Part shown: positions 10,663 to 19,170 of the stretch, piece by piece
How positions within the stretch are numbered: position 1 is the first letter of the stretch
How the letters are laid out: every line of letters begins with the position of its first letter
Source of the DNA: Verrucomicrobiota bacterium
GTDB taxonomy: Bacteria > Verrucomicrobiota > Verrucomicrobiia > Limisphaerales > SXTU01
Reading direction: 5' to 3'
Length of the DNA: 64,000 nt
NCBI GenBank assembly: GCA_016871445.1
Contig: VHDH01000001.1
Coordinates: 20,229-84,228, forward strand
The notes under the pieces: generated by a model
Database searches by the model: none
Told to the model about the DNA's origin: nothing
The model's input: the letters and a program-made list of their open reading frames with translations, nothing else
Made by a program: the position numbers and the translations under genes

Positions 10663-12047
10663 TTCAGTTTCATCGCTACGCTGCCTTCGCGAAAGCCGCT
10701 AAAGCTCCCGCGCTTGGGCGGCGCGATGACGTTGAGCCGCGCGGAGTCACCCGGCTTCTTCGCGTGTAGCGCGCGGCCTAACTCCACGAGGTCGCGCATC
10801 GGCTGGTTGTCCACGCCGCGGATGACAAAATACTTTTCCATCTTTGCCTCAGCCGCAGGCGAGTCTTTGTCCACCTCGGCAACCACGAAGCCGCCGTAAA
10901 ACGGAAAGCTCAGGTTCGCCGCCAACTCACGTGTCAGCTCTTGTACATGCAGGCCAATTTTTTGTCGCACGAGATCGGCGTTGAAGAAATCGCGCTCGGG
11001 TGTCAATCGCACGGCCAGAGTCTGCTGCACACTATTGCGACGAATCAGCAGTGAAACCGGCTTGTCCGTGCCAGCGGCATTCAACTCACGCATGAACTCG
11101 ATGAAATTGCGCGGCGTCTTACCGGAAACTTGCAGGATGGTATCGCCCACGCGCAGGCCACCTTTTTCCGCTGGGCTGGCGGACTCAACGGCGATGACCT
11201 CGAGGAGAGTGGCGCCTGAGCGTACGCGTGCGCCGAACCACATCGCTTTGGTTCCCTCGGGCGTGAAATAGCGCGAGAGCGACTCATTCACGCGCTTGAT
11301 AGGGATAGCGAAGCCGATGCCCTGTCCTTCGCGATAGACGGCAACATTTAGGCCAATAAGTTCGCCGCGCAGATTGATGAGCGGTCCGCCAGAATTCCCG
11401 GGGTTGATGGCGGCATCGGTTTGGAGCCAGTCGGCCACGTCGAGCGGACTATCCTCGCGCGCAGGCCGGCGGGACTTTGAACTCAGGATGCCCTTGCTCA
11501 CCGAGCCGCCGAGGCCGAAGGGATTGCCCAGTGTGATAACTGTCTCGCCCAGCAGCAAATCATCGTCCGCCGCGAAGCGCACCGGTGTGAACTTATCCCC
11601 CTCCTTTGCCTTGATGCGGAGCAAGGCCACGTCGGTCTTGGTGGTGCCGGTCACGCGTTCGGCCTCCAATTCGCGGCCGTCCATAAGCTTTACCCAAATG
11701 CGGCTGGCGCCCTTAACAACGTGCTCGTTGGTCAACACATAGCCGCTCTCATCCATGATGACACCGGAGCCGACGCTGGACGGAACCTCCTCAAGCTGTG
11801 GTCGCACGCGGTAACCAAAGAATTCTGCGCGCCAGCGAAAGAACGGATCTGTGTTGTCCACGACGGTTGTGGTGGCGATATTCACGACGCTAGACATGGC
11901 GCGCTCAACCGCGCTAACGGTGGCATCGCGTCGCACATCAGCGTTTTGGGCGCGGACGTCGAGGAGCGTGGCCGCCACGATTGCGAGCACCAAGCCCGCC
12001 GTGCCGCCCAAGGGTTGAGACGATGGCCGAGTATTACACTTACCCAT
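10659..12047 (-). CDS. HtrA/DegP-type serine protease with two PDZ domains
   Basis: A periplasmic trypsin-fold protease that degrades or refolds damaged envelope proteins. All three catalytic residues are visible in order: His in TNEHVV, Asp in TKTDVALL, Ser in NPGNSGGPL. Two PDZ domains follow, one around ASPAEKGGLRVGDTIL and a more divergent one around VDKDSPAAEAKMEKYF. ATG at 12047 is chosen because it gives a clean signal peptide (GLVLAIVAATLL, cleavage near VRAQN); the frame is open further upstream to 12113. Length is about 462 residues, normal for DegP-like enzymes. It is first in the Gld-type cluster, overlapping the ATPase gene by four bases, which suggests the protease serves the same envelope process. 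Confidence 0.9.
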   Translation of the reverse strand: MGKCNTRPSSQPLGGTAGLVLAIVAATLLDVRAQNADVRRDATVSAVERAMSSVVNIATTTVVDNTDPFFRWRAEFFGYRVRPQLEEVPSSVGSGVIMDESGYVLTNEHVVKGASRIWVKLMDGRELEAERVTGTTKTDVALLRIKAKEGDKFTPVRFAADDDLLLGETVITLGNPFGLGGSVSKGILSSKSRRPAREDSPLDVADWLQTDAAINPGNSGGPLINLRGELIGLNVAVYREGQGIGFAIPIKRVNESLSRYFTPEGTKAMWFGARVRSGATLLEVIAVESASPAEKGGLRVGDTILQVSGKTPRNFIEFMRELNAAGTDKPVSLLIRRNSVQQTLAVRLTPERDFFNADLVRQKIGLHVQELTRELAANLSFPFYGGFVVAEVDKDSPAAEAKMEKYFVIRGVDNQPMRDLVELGRALHAKKPGDSARLNVIAPPKRGSFSGFREGSVAMKLK

Positions 12048-12278
12048 ACAGACAACGCAGCCCCGCGAGTTTAAGTGCACAGCGGTTCTAGCTCTGCGGG
12101 AAAACACCCTCACAGCAGCGGTTCGCGGCGGTAGCTACAGAGGAATATTTGCCGCACAAAGAAGCATAAAGCAACCGTAAGGTACCACCGACCCCATTCG
12201 TCCAAGACCGTTGGGTGTGCGAAATGATGCCGCTCCGCGAATGGTTTCTTGCTTAACTACTCGAATAGGATTTTTATA

Positions 12279-12293
12279 ACTGAGTCACTCAGT
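12279..12293. promoter_or_regulatory. Perfect 7-1-7 palindrome just before the DUF1501 gene
   Basis: ACTGAGT-C-ACTCAGT is a perfect inverted repeat with a one-base centre, ending 11 bases before the ATG at 12305. It directly follows an AT-rich stretch (TTTTTATAAC) that could serve as a -10 element. It lies in the 257-base divergent gap between the HtrA-like and DUF1501 genes. Placement over a likely transcription start fits an operator, but no regulator is identified and chance cannot be excluded. Confidence 0.4.
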
Positions 12294-12304
12294 CAGCCGT
12301 CACC

Positions 12305-13714
12305 ATGCTCACGTTTCACGGCCAAACTATCCGCCACTGCGATGGCGCTTCTCGTCGCAGTTTCTTGCGCGCGGGCGCGCTGGGTTTGGGCGGGTTGACG
12401 CTAGCAGACATGCTGCGTGGCGAAGCGCAGGCGGGTGTCCGATCTTCCCGCAAAGCGGTCATACTCCTGCATCTTGACGGCGGGCCGCCGCAGATGGATT
12501 TGATTGACCCCAAGCCCGAAGCGCCAAAGGAAATCCGGGGTGAGTTTAAGTCGCTGCCTTCCAAAATTCCCGGCTTGCATCTAACTGAACTGATGCCGCA
12601 GATCGCCGCCCACGCGGACCGTTTTATTTTTCTGCGCTCGCTCGTCGGCGCGGACGGGCAGCACGACGCGTTTCAATGTCAGTCCGGTTTCACGAGCAAG
12701 GAACTTGCTGCTATTGGCGGACACCCGGCACTTGGCTCGGCCATCACAAAACTGCTTGGTCGGTCTCAGGATGCCGCACCGAGCTTCGTGGATCTCATGC
12801 AGGGTCGGCCGCTCGTGCGCAACAGCGCGCGTGCTGGCTACCTTGGGCCGGCGTGCGCACCGTTCCGACCGGAACTCTCGCACCTGTTCGAGCGGCAATT
12901 GGAGCCGGGCATGCAAACTGAGCTGGCGCGGCAGCGGGCGGGCCACACATTGCAACTCGAACTAACCGAGGGCCTCTCCGCCGACCGGCTGGAGCATCGC
13001 GTCGAGCTGCTCGCGCGATTCGACCGGTTGCGGCGCGACCTCGATGGCAGCGGTGCAATGAATGCACTCGACCAGTTCACCCAGCAAGCCGTGGGCATTC
13101 TCACGTCTGGCCGATTCGCTGCCGCTTTGGATCTCGCGAAGGAAGATCCGCGTGTCATCGAACGCTACACCCCGCGCGTGTCGGGGCCAGCGGTGCGCGA
13201 TTACACCACGGAAGGACCGAAGGCTTTGCAGAAGCTGCTGCTCGCCCGGCGGCTCGTCGAAGCCGGCGTTCGCTGTGTAAGCGTTTCCCTGAGCGACTTC
13301 GATACGCACTCAAACAATTTCGATCGGATGCGCTATTTGGGGCCGCTGCTGGACCACGGGTTGCACACACTTGTCGAGGATTTGCGCGAGCGCCGAATGC
13401 TCGATGATGTGCTGGTGTTGGCGTGGGGCGAATTCGGCCGCACGCCTAAAGTGAATGGCAGCGCGGGTCGCGATCACTGGCCGCGTGTGAGCATGGGCCT
13501 GATGGCGGGCGGCGGCTTGAAGACCGGCCAAGTCATCGGCAAGACGGACAAGTGGGCGTCCGAGGCTACCGCCCGCCCGGTTCATTATCAGGATGTCATC
13601 GCTACGCTGTATCATCATCTGGGCATCGATCCGCATCAGGTCACGCTAAACGATATTACCGGCCGTCCGCAGCATCTCGTCAGCACGGGGCGCGTCATCA
13701 GCGAGGTGGTCTAA
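12305..13714 (+). CDS. DUF1501 family protein with Tat signal
   Basis: A 469-residue exported protein of the DUF1501 family, distant relatives of alkaline phosphatase/sulfatase that are abundant in Planctomycetota and Verrucomicrobiota and usually paired there with DUF1553/DUF1549 cytochromes. The twin-arginine signal is clear (RRSFLRAGALGLGG at residues 17-30, then ADMLRGEAQA). Family motifs follow: LHLDGGPPQMDLIDPKPEAP, EIRGEFKSLPSKIPGLHLTE, SDFDTHSNNFDR and the near C-terminal EFGRTPKVN with GRDHWP. No DUF1553 partner is adjacent; the next gene is rdgB. The molecular role of the family is not settled. Confidence 0.9.
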   Translation: MLTFHGQTIRHCDGASRRSFLRAGALGLGGLTLADMLRGEAQAGVRSSRKAVILLHLDGGPPQMDLIDPKPEAPKEIRGEFKSLPSKIPGLHLTELMPQIAAHADRFIFLRSLVGADGQHDAFQCQSGFTSKELAAIGGHPALGSAITKLLGRSQDAAPSFVDLMQGRPLVRNSARAGYLGPACAPFRPELSHLFERQLEPGMQTELARQRAGHTLQLELTEGLSADRLEHRVELLARFDRLRRDLDGSGAMNALDQFTQQAVGILTSGRFAAALDLAKEDPRVIERYTPRVSGPAVRDYTTEGPKALQKLLLARRLVEAGVRCVSVSLSDFDTHSNNFDRMRYLGPLLDHGLHTLVEDLRERRMLDDVLVLAWGEFGRTPKVNGSAGRDHWPRVSMGLMAGGGLKTGQVIGKTDKWASEATARPVHYQDVIATLYHHLGIDPHQVTLNDITGRPQHLVSTGRVISEVV

Positions 13715-13880
13715 CGCCGGGATTCAACTCAAAATCGGTTCAAGTTACCCACGCACAGCCAAGTTCAGCCTCTCAGGGAATGTCCAAATAAACGGCTAAC
13801 TAAACGCTGGCACGTCGTCAGCCAGGGGTGATTAACCGAGGGATCGTGGGCTTGGCTTTCGGTAGGGCATTCTGAAACGC

Positions 13881-14540
13881 ATGATCACGCTGTTTATTGC
13901 CACGCGTAACGCGCACAAGGTTGAGGAAATCGCCGCGATCCTCGGGCCGCAGTTTCGGTACCTGAAAATCAAGGGTGACGACGAACTGCCGGTCGTTGTG
14001 GAGGATGCACTGACCTTTGCAGGCAACGCCGCAAAGAAGGCCGAGACCATCGCCCGCACTTTGTTGCTGCGCGGGGCGGCGCGAATGCCGGCAACGGAAC
14101 CAGGAAAGTTTTTTGTGCTGGCCGATGATTCCGGCCTCGAGGTGGACGCGCTCGGTGGCGCCCCGGGCGTCCATTCGGCGCGCTTTGCAGCGATCGATTG
14201 TGGAATGGTAGGTAATAGCGCAGATGCCGAAAACAACGCAAAGTTACTGCGTCTCTTGGCTAATGTGCCGCAGGCGGCGCGCACCGCGCGTTTCCGTTGT
14301 GTGCTGGCCCTTGTAGAGGTGGATCGCGCCGTCCCGCTGCAATCAGTCCGCCTGTTTGAGGGCGCGTGCGAGGGGTGGATGGATTTCGCGCCGCGCGGCA
14401 AGGGCGGTTTTGGGTACGACCCGCTGTTTATTCCGCTCGGGCACGAGCAGTCTTTCGCCGAACTGGGCGAGGGATTAAAAAACAGACTGAGTCACCGAGC
14501 GCAAGCACTCGCCAAGCTGGGTGCGTGGTTGTTGGCTTAA
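13881..14540 (+). CDS. rdgB: XTP/dITP diphosphatase (RdgB/HAM1 family)
   Basis: Hydrolyses non-canonical purine nucleoside triphosphates (XTP, dITP, ITP) to monophosphates and pyrophosphate, keeping deaminated purines out of DNA and RNA. The 219-residue product begins with the family N-terminus LFIATRNAHKVEEIAAIL, has the metal/substrate motif DDSGLEVDALGGAPGVHSAR, the segment KGGFGYDPLFIP, and the C-terminal LGEGLKNRLSHRAQAL with its nucleobase-contacting SHR. Length is slightly above the 195-205 typical, due to a longer segment around residues 55-75. It is convergent with pyrB and 55 bases from it. Confidence 0.93.
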   Translation: MITLFIATRNAHKVEEIAAILGPQFRYLKIKGDDELPVVVEDALTFAGNAAKKAETIARTLLLRGAARMPATEPGKFFVLADDSGLEVDALGGAPGVHSARFAAIDCGMVGNSADAENNAKLLRLLANVPQAARTARFRCVLALVEVDRAVPLQSVRLFEGACEGWMDFAPRGKGGFGYDPLFIPLGHEQSFAELGEGLKNRLSHRAQALAKLGAWLLA

Positions 14541-14595
14541 AGCTGCGTTCGGACTATTGGCCCGATTGTGCCTCTCGGCACTGAGGAATTCGGCT

Positions 14596-15543
14596 TCAGT
14601 TCAACCCGCCCAATTCCTGTGCGCCTTTACCGCCGTTGATGAGGTAGAGCACGGCCATGCGGACCGCAAGGCCGTTGGTGACCTGCTCCAAAATGACCGA
14701 GCGCCCGCAATCCGCGAGGTCACTGGCGATCTCGACGCCGCGATTGATGGGACCGGGGTGCATGATGAGTGCGTCGGGCTTAGTTAGCGCGAAACGCGCA
14801 TGGGTCAGGCCAAAGAGCGCGGTGTACTCGCCGATGCTGGGAAACATCGTCTTGCGCTGCCTTTCGTGCTGGATGCGCAGGAGGTTAATTACGTCTGCAT
14901 TGGCGACGGCCTCGTCCACCTTATGCGTTACGCGGCAGCCCATTTGCTCGAAGACCTTTGGGACGAGGGTGCTTGGGCCGCAGAGGGTGACGCGCGCGCC
15001 GAGTTTGAGCAACGCCCAGATGTTTGAGCGGGCCACGCGGCTGTAAAGAATGTCACCAAGGATGGTGACGTTGAGGCCGGCAATGGATCCCTTCCGCTCG
15101 CGAATTGTGAAGGTGTCGAGGAGCGCTTGCGTAGGGTGCTCGTGTGCGCCGTCACCGGCGTTGACGACGTGAGCGTTGAGCACGCGCGAGAGGAAGTGCG
15201 GCGCGCCGGTGGCGCTATGGCGGATGATGATGATGTCGGCGTTGAGCGCCTCGAGGTTCCGCGCGGTGTCTTTGAGCGTCTCGCCCTTTTTGAGCGAGCT
15301 GGCTTCCGCCCCGAAGTTGATCACGTCCGCGCTGAGGCGGATGGCAGCCAGCTCAAAGCTTATGCGTGTGCGCGTGCTGGGCTCGACGAAAAGGTTGACG
15401 ACAGTTTTGCCGCGCAGGGCCGGGACTTTCTTGATGGCGCGCTCACCGACGGCCTTGAATTGCCGGGCGGTGTCGAGCACAGCGGTGATCTCGTCGGCGG
15501 ATAAAGATTCGATGTCGAGGAGGTGCTTGCGGTTCCAGGTCAT
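14596..15543 (-). CDS. pyrB: Aspartate carbamoyltransferase catalytic subunit
   Basis: Catalyses carbamoyl phosphate plus aspartate to carbamoyl aspartate, the committed step of pyrimidine synthesis. With ATG at 15543 the product is 315 residues, normal for PyrB. The carbamoyl-phosphate motif STRTRISFE, the segment [14 protein letters not shown], the LRIQHER loop and the C-terminal [11 protein letters not shown] are all present. The frame is open 16 codons further upstream, but [19 protein letters not shown] is the conserved N-terminus. No pyrI or pyrC is adjacent. The upstream region is a decayed sulfatase fragment on the other strand, so the promoter must lie within that remnant. Confidence 0.95.
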   Translation of the reverse strand: MTWNRKHLLDIESLSADEITAVLDTARQFKAVGERAIKKVPALRGKTVVNLFVEPSTRTRISFELAAIRLSADVINFGAEASSLKKGETLKDTARNLEALNADIIIIRHSATGAPHFLSRVLNAHVVNAGDGAHEHPTQALLDTFTIRERKGSIAGLNVTILGDILYSRVARSNIWALLKLGARVTLCGPSTLVPKVFEQMGCRVTHKVDEAVANADVINLLRIQHERQRKTMFPSIGEYTALFGLTHARFALTKPDALIMHPGPINRGVEIASDLADCGRSVILEQVTNGLAVRMAVLYLINGGKGAQELGGLN

Positions 15544-15589
15544 GCGCGACTGGGAATGGAGTAGCCCAGCTGGGCCAGCTTGGAAAGCC

Positions 15590-15780
15590 ATTCCTCCCGC
15601 TGATGGGAAGGGCGTGCGCGGCGAGCGGTTCGTGTATGCGCGTTACTTCGACTAGTAGCCGGAGTTCGAACTCCTGCACAACCTGTGCACCGACCCCGAG
15701 GAGCTAAAAAACCTCGCCATAAATCCCGCCTATGCGGAAACCTTGCGGCAGATGCGCTCCCTCTGTAACACTGAGATAAT
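15590..15780 (+). pseudogene. Decayed sulfatase C-terminal fragment
   Basis: One reading frame gives [13 protein letters not shown], two consecutive TAG stops, then PEFELLHNLCTDPEELKNL and AYAETLRQMR. This is the recognisable C-terminal signature of secreted sulfatases (a GVR-ER-x-Y-x-RYF strand, a QQP-x-x-E-L-x-x-L turn, then DP-E-x-NLA). The two stops occupy the positions where such proteins normally have Gln-Gln, as expected from CAG to TAG changes. No catalytic domain or start is nearby. It lies just upstream of an intact sulfatase gene of a different subtype and next to the pyrB start. Confidence 0.75.
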
Positions 15781-15887
15781 TCGCAAAAGCAGCGCCCTAT
15801 TGTCGTCAACCGAACGCAACATAAACATGCCCGCGCAGAGGGCGAAGAAAGAAGCAACAGCTAAATAGCCAAAATGGTTCTACTTCC

Positions 15888-17411
15888 ATGAAATTGTTTG
15901 CGCTCCTTTGCTCCGCTTTGCTGGGTCTGACTTCTGCGTGGGCCGCCAACAAGCGTCCTAATGTCCTCTTTATCGCCATTGATGACCAGAATGACTGGAT
16001 TGGCCATATGGGCGGGCATCCGCTGGCGAAGACGCCCCACCTCGACCAGCTCGCCGCGCGCGGCACGACCTTCCTGAACGCTCATTGTCAGGCCCCGCTC
16101 TGCAACCCTTCGCGTACCAGCTTGCTGCTTGGCCTGCGCCCTACCACCACGGGCATCTACGGTTTGGCCCCGTCCTTCCGCTCCTTGCCCGAGTGGAAAG
16201 ACCGCGTCGCGCTACCGCAACACTTTGCCAACCACGGCTATCGCACGGCGGCGACAGGTAAAATCTACCACGGGGGTACGGTGGCCGGCGGAGGCGGTGC
16301 CAAGGCCAAAGCCGGCGCAGCACCGGTTGAAAAGCCCAAGCCTGAATTTCAAATCACCGCGCCTTTCGGTGGCGTCGGCGCCAAGCCCCCGCAGAAGCTC
16401 ATACCGCCTACTCCCATGGGCAACCACCCACTCATGGATTGGGGTGTCTGGCCACCTGATAATGACGACACCAAGAAGGGCGATTACCAAGTCGCGAGCT
16501 GGACGGTCGAGCAAATCAAGAACGCGCCGAAAGACCAGCCGTTCTTCCTCGCCGCCGGTTTCTTCCTTCCCCATGTGCCGTGCTACGCGACGCAGAAGTG
16601 GTTTGATCTCTACCCCGACGATGACAGCGTCCTGCCAAAGGTGCTGCCTAGCGACCGAGACGATGCCCCGCGTTTCTCATGGTATCTGCACTGGAACCTC
16701 CCGGAGCCGCGCCTCAAATGGGTTAAGGACAACCAGCAGTGGCGCAACCTCGTGCGCAGTTACCTCGCCTGCACGAGCTTCGTGGACGCGCAAATCGGAC
16801 GGCTGCTTGCCGCGCTGAATGAGGCCGGTGTAGCGGACAACACCATCGTCGTCGTCTGGGGCGACCATGGCTGGCACCTTGGCGAGAAGGGCATTACCGG
16901 CAAGAACACCTTGTGGGATCGGGGCACGAAAGTTCCGCTCATCTTTGCCGGCCCCGGCATTAAGTCCGGCCAGCGTTGCACGCAACCGGCTGAACTGCTG
17001 GATATTTATCCCACATTGAACGAACTCGCGGGTTTGCCTAAACGCGACGATCTTGAGGGCCTTAGCTTGATACCCCAACTCAGAAATGCGGCCACCCACC
17101 GCGACCGCCCGGCGATCACAAGCCACAACCAGGGCAACCACGGCATTCGCAGCGAGCGTTGGCGCTATATTCGTTACGCCGACGGCAGTGAAGAGCTTTA
17201 CGACATGCAAGCCGACCCTAACGAGTGGACCAACCTTGCCGGCCAACCGAGGCACGCCGCTGTCATAGCCACCCACCGGCAGTGGTTGCCGAAAATTGAC
17301 CGGCCGCCCGCGCCCAACAGCGCCAGCCGCGTGTTGACCTACGACAAGGCTACTGACGAGGCTGTTTGGGAAGGCCAGCTTGTGAAGCGCACCGACCCCA
17401 TTCCTCAATGA
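15888..17411 (+). CDS. Secreted formylglycine-dependent sulfatase (iduronate-2-sulfatase-like)
   Basis: A 507-residue exported sulfatase. The signal peptide is MKLFALLCSALLGLTSAWA. Metal ligands Asp32-Asp33 (FIAIDDQND) precede the activation motif CNPSR, where Cys72 would be converted to formylglycine by an anaerobic- or FGE-type maturase not encoded here. The later GDHGWHLGEKG motif and the C-terminal EELYDMQADPNEWTNLA are typical. The layout resembles iduronate-2-sulfatase-type enzymes acting on sulfated polysaccharides, a common verrucomicrobial niche; the true substrate is unknown. An Ala/Gly/Lys-rich stretch at about residues 128-148 is an unusual low-complexity insertion. The secretion ATPase gene begins 28 bases downstream, so read-through into the secretion locus is possible. 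Confidence 0.93.
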   Translation: MKLFALLCSALLGLTSAWAANKRPNVLFIAIDDQNDWIGHMGGHPLAKTPHLDQLAARGTTFLNAHCQAPLCNPSRTSLLLGLRPTTTGIYGLAPSFRSLPEWKDRVALPQHFANHGYRTAATGKIYHGGTVAGGGGAKAKAGAAPVEKPKPEFQITAPFGGVGAKPPQKLIPPTPMGNHPLMDWGVWPPDNDDTKKGDYQVASWTVEQIKNAPKDQPFFLAAGFFLPHVPCYATQKWFDLYPDDDSVLPKVLPSDRDDAPRFSWYLHWNLPEPRLKWVKDNQQWRNLVRSYLACTSFVDAQIGRLLAALNEAGVADNTIVVVWGDHGWHLGEKGITGKNTLWDRGTKVPLIFAGPGIKSGQRCTQPAELLDIYPTLNELAGLPKRDDLEGLSLIPQLRNAATHRDRPAITSHNQGNHGIRSERWRYIRYADGSEELYDMQADPNEWTNLAGQPRHAAVIATHRQWLPKIDRPPAPNSASRVLTYDKATDEAVWEGQLVKRTDPIPQ

Positions 17412-17439
17412 CCACTTCCTTGTCGCCCTCCCCTCACCC

Positions 17440-19110
17440 ATGACTATCGCAGACATTCTCACCCGCAAAGGTCTGCTCACCGCCGAGCAGTTGGCCGACG
17501 CGCAATCGCTCACTGATAGCGAAGGTTTGCGCCTCGACCGCGCCGTCGTGCAGAAGGGCTTACTCACGGAAAAGCAGTTGCTCGAAGTCTTTGCTGAGCA
17601 GTTACATCTTCCCCTAGTATCGCTGGAGGATCGCTCGTTTGATGCGGAACTGCTCCGCACCTTGCCCTCACGCGTAGTCTATCGCCAACGGCTGGTGCCG
17701 GTCGCGCGCGTGGATGGAGCTTTGCAAGTTGCTACGAGCGACCCCCTCGACCTCTACGCCTTCGATGACCTGCGCCTCACCACCGGGCTAAACATCGAGC
17801 CTGTGCTCGCCCCGCGCGAGGAGATCGAGAAGGTCATCAAGACCCACTACGGCCTCGGCGGCGACACGTTGGATGAAATGGTCGGCGAAGACGACGCGCC
17901 CGCCGTCGCGCTCGAAGCCGGCCACGGCGAAGACCTGCTAGAAGCGGCGCAGGAAGCCAGCGTCATCAAGCTGGTCAACGAGATCATCCTCGAAGCTGTG
18001 AACGAGCGGGCGAGCGACATTCATGTTGAGCCATTTGAATACCAAATAGCTATTCGTTACCGCATTGACGGTGTGTTGCAGGAGGCGCCTGTGCCGCCGC
18101 AGATGCACCGCTTCGCCGCCGCCATCATCAGCCGCATCAAGATTTTGGCGAACCTCAACATCGCCGAACGCCGCATCCCGCAGGACGGTCGCATCAAGTT
18201 CAACGTCGGCGGTCGACAGATTGACGTGCGCGTGAGCGTCATCCCGATGCTCTTCGGCGAGGGCGTAGTCATGCGCTTGCTCGATAAGGCAAACGTGCTT
18301 TTCACCCTGCCGCAACTCGGCATGGATGACCGATCCTTCGGGCTGTTCAAGGGACTCATAGACCGGCCGCATGGCATTTTCCTCGTCACCGGCCCTACCG
18401 GCGCGGGCAAGACCACCACGCTTTACGCCGCGCTCAACGCCATCGTCGGCCCCGGCCTCAAGGTGCTAACGGTCGAAGACCCGGTGGAATACAACCTCAC
18501 CGGCGTGAACCAAATTCCGGTCAACACGGCAGTGGGCATGACCTTCGAGAAGGGCCTGCGCGCCATCCTGCGTCACGACCCGGACGTAGTGATGATCGGT
18601 GAAATCCGTGATCTGGAAACCGCCCGCGCCGCGATCCAGGCCGCGCTCACCGGCCACCTCGTGCTCTCCACGTTGCACACCAATGACGCCGCATCCGCGC
18701 CAATGCGGCTCATTGACATGGGCGTGGAGCCGTTCCTCATCAGCAGCACGATGATTGGCTCGATGGCCCAGCGTCTCGTGCGCCGCATCTGCTCCAAATG
18801 TAAGACAGAATATGAACCCGATCACGCGCACCTGCCTAACGACTTCGTCCTCGCGCCCGGGGAAAAACTCTGGCGCGGTGCGGGCTGCCCGAACTGCCGC
18901 AACACCGGCTATCGTGGCCGAAGCGGCCTCTACGAACTCATGGTGATGAGCGACGCCATCTCTGAGAAGATCATCGAACGCGCGCCCGCATATCAGGTCT
19001 TGGCCGCCGCCCAGCAAGGTGGCCTGCGCCTCCTCCGCGAGGATGGCTGGGACAAAGTTCGTCACGGCATCACCACACCGGATGAAGTACTGCTATGCAC
19101 CGCGGGGTGA
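17440..19110 (+). CDS. gspE: Type II secretion/type IV pilus ATPase (GspE/PilB family)
   Basis: Hexameric cytoplasmic ATPase that drives pseudopilus assembly. In 556 residues it has an N-terminal MshEN/GspE-N domain (about 1-150, LTRKGLLTAEQLADAQSLTD), a linker rich in Asp/Glu/Ala, the ASDIHVEPFE segment, Walker A GPTGAGKTTT (about 315-324), Walker B region VVMIGEIRD, and a zinc site built from CSKC and CPNC in the C-terminal domain. All catalytic elements are intact. It is the first gene of the secretion locus; gspF follows after 60 bases. Confidence 0.93.
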   Translation: MTIADILTRKGLLTAEQLADAQSLTDSEGLRLDRAVVQKGLLTEKQLLEVFAEQLHLPLVSLEDRSFDAELLRTLPSRVVYRQRLVPVARVDGALQVATSDPLDLYAFDDLRLTTGLNIEPVLAPREEIEKVIKTHYGLGGDTLDEMVGEDDAPAVALEAGHGEDLLEAAQEASVIKLVNEIILEAVNERASDIHVEPFEYQIAIRYRIDGVLQEAPVPPQMHRFAAAIISRIKILANLNIAERRIPQDGRIKFNVGGRQIDVRVSVIPMLFGEGVVMRLLDKANVLFTLPQLGMDDRSFGLFKGLIDRPHGIFLVTGPTGAGKTTTLYAALNAIVGPGLKVLTVEDPVEYNLTGVNQIPVNTAVGMTFEKGLRAILRHDPDVVMIGEIRDLETARAAIQAALTGHLVLSTLHTNDAASAPMRLIDMGVEPFLISSTMIGSMAQRLVRRICSKCKTEYEPDHAHLPNDFVLAPGEKLWRGAGCPNCRNTGYRGRSGLYELMVMSDAISEKIIERAPAYQVLAAAQQGGLRLLREDGWDKVRHGITTPDEVLLCTAG

Positions 19111-19154
19111 GGGAAAACGTAACGATACGAGTAAATCTGTGAAAATTCGCATTA

Positions 19155-19169
19155 TTACTCTCCGAGTAA
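19155..19169 (+). promoter_or_regulatory. Small inverted repeat at the gspF ribosome-binding position
   Basis: TTACTC-TCC-GAGTAA forms a 6-bp stem directly before the gspF ATG at 19171, where a Shine-Dalgarno sequence would be expected and none is obvious. CGAGTAAA from its right arm also occurs at 19128-19135. It could limit initiation on gspF or be a chance AT-rich palindrome. Confidence 0.3.
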
Positions 19170-19170
19170 A

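Noticed and set aside
15540..15857. 105-codon minus-strand frame upstream of pyrB as a leader or regulator gene
   Set aside because: It runs antisense through the sulfatase relic and has no recognisable domain; Arg/Cys-rich composition looks non-coding.
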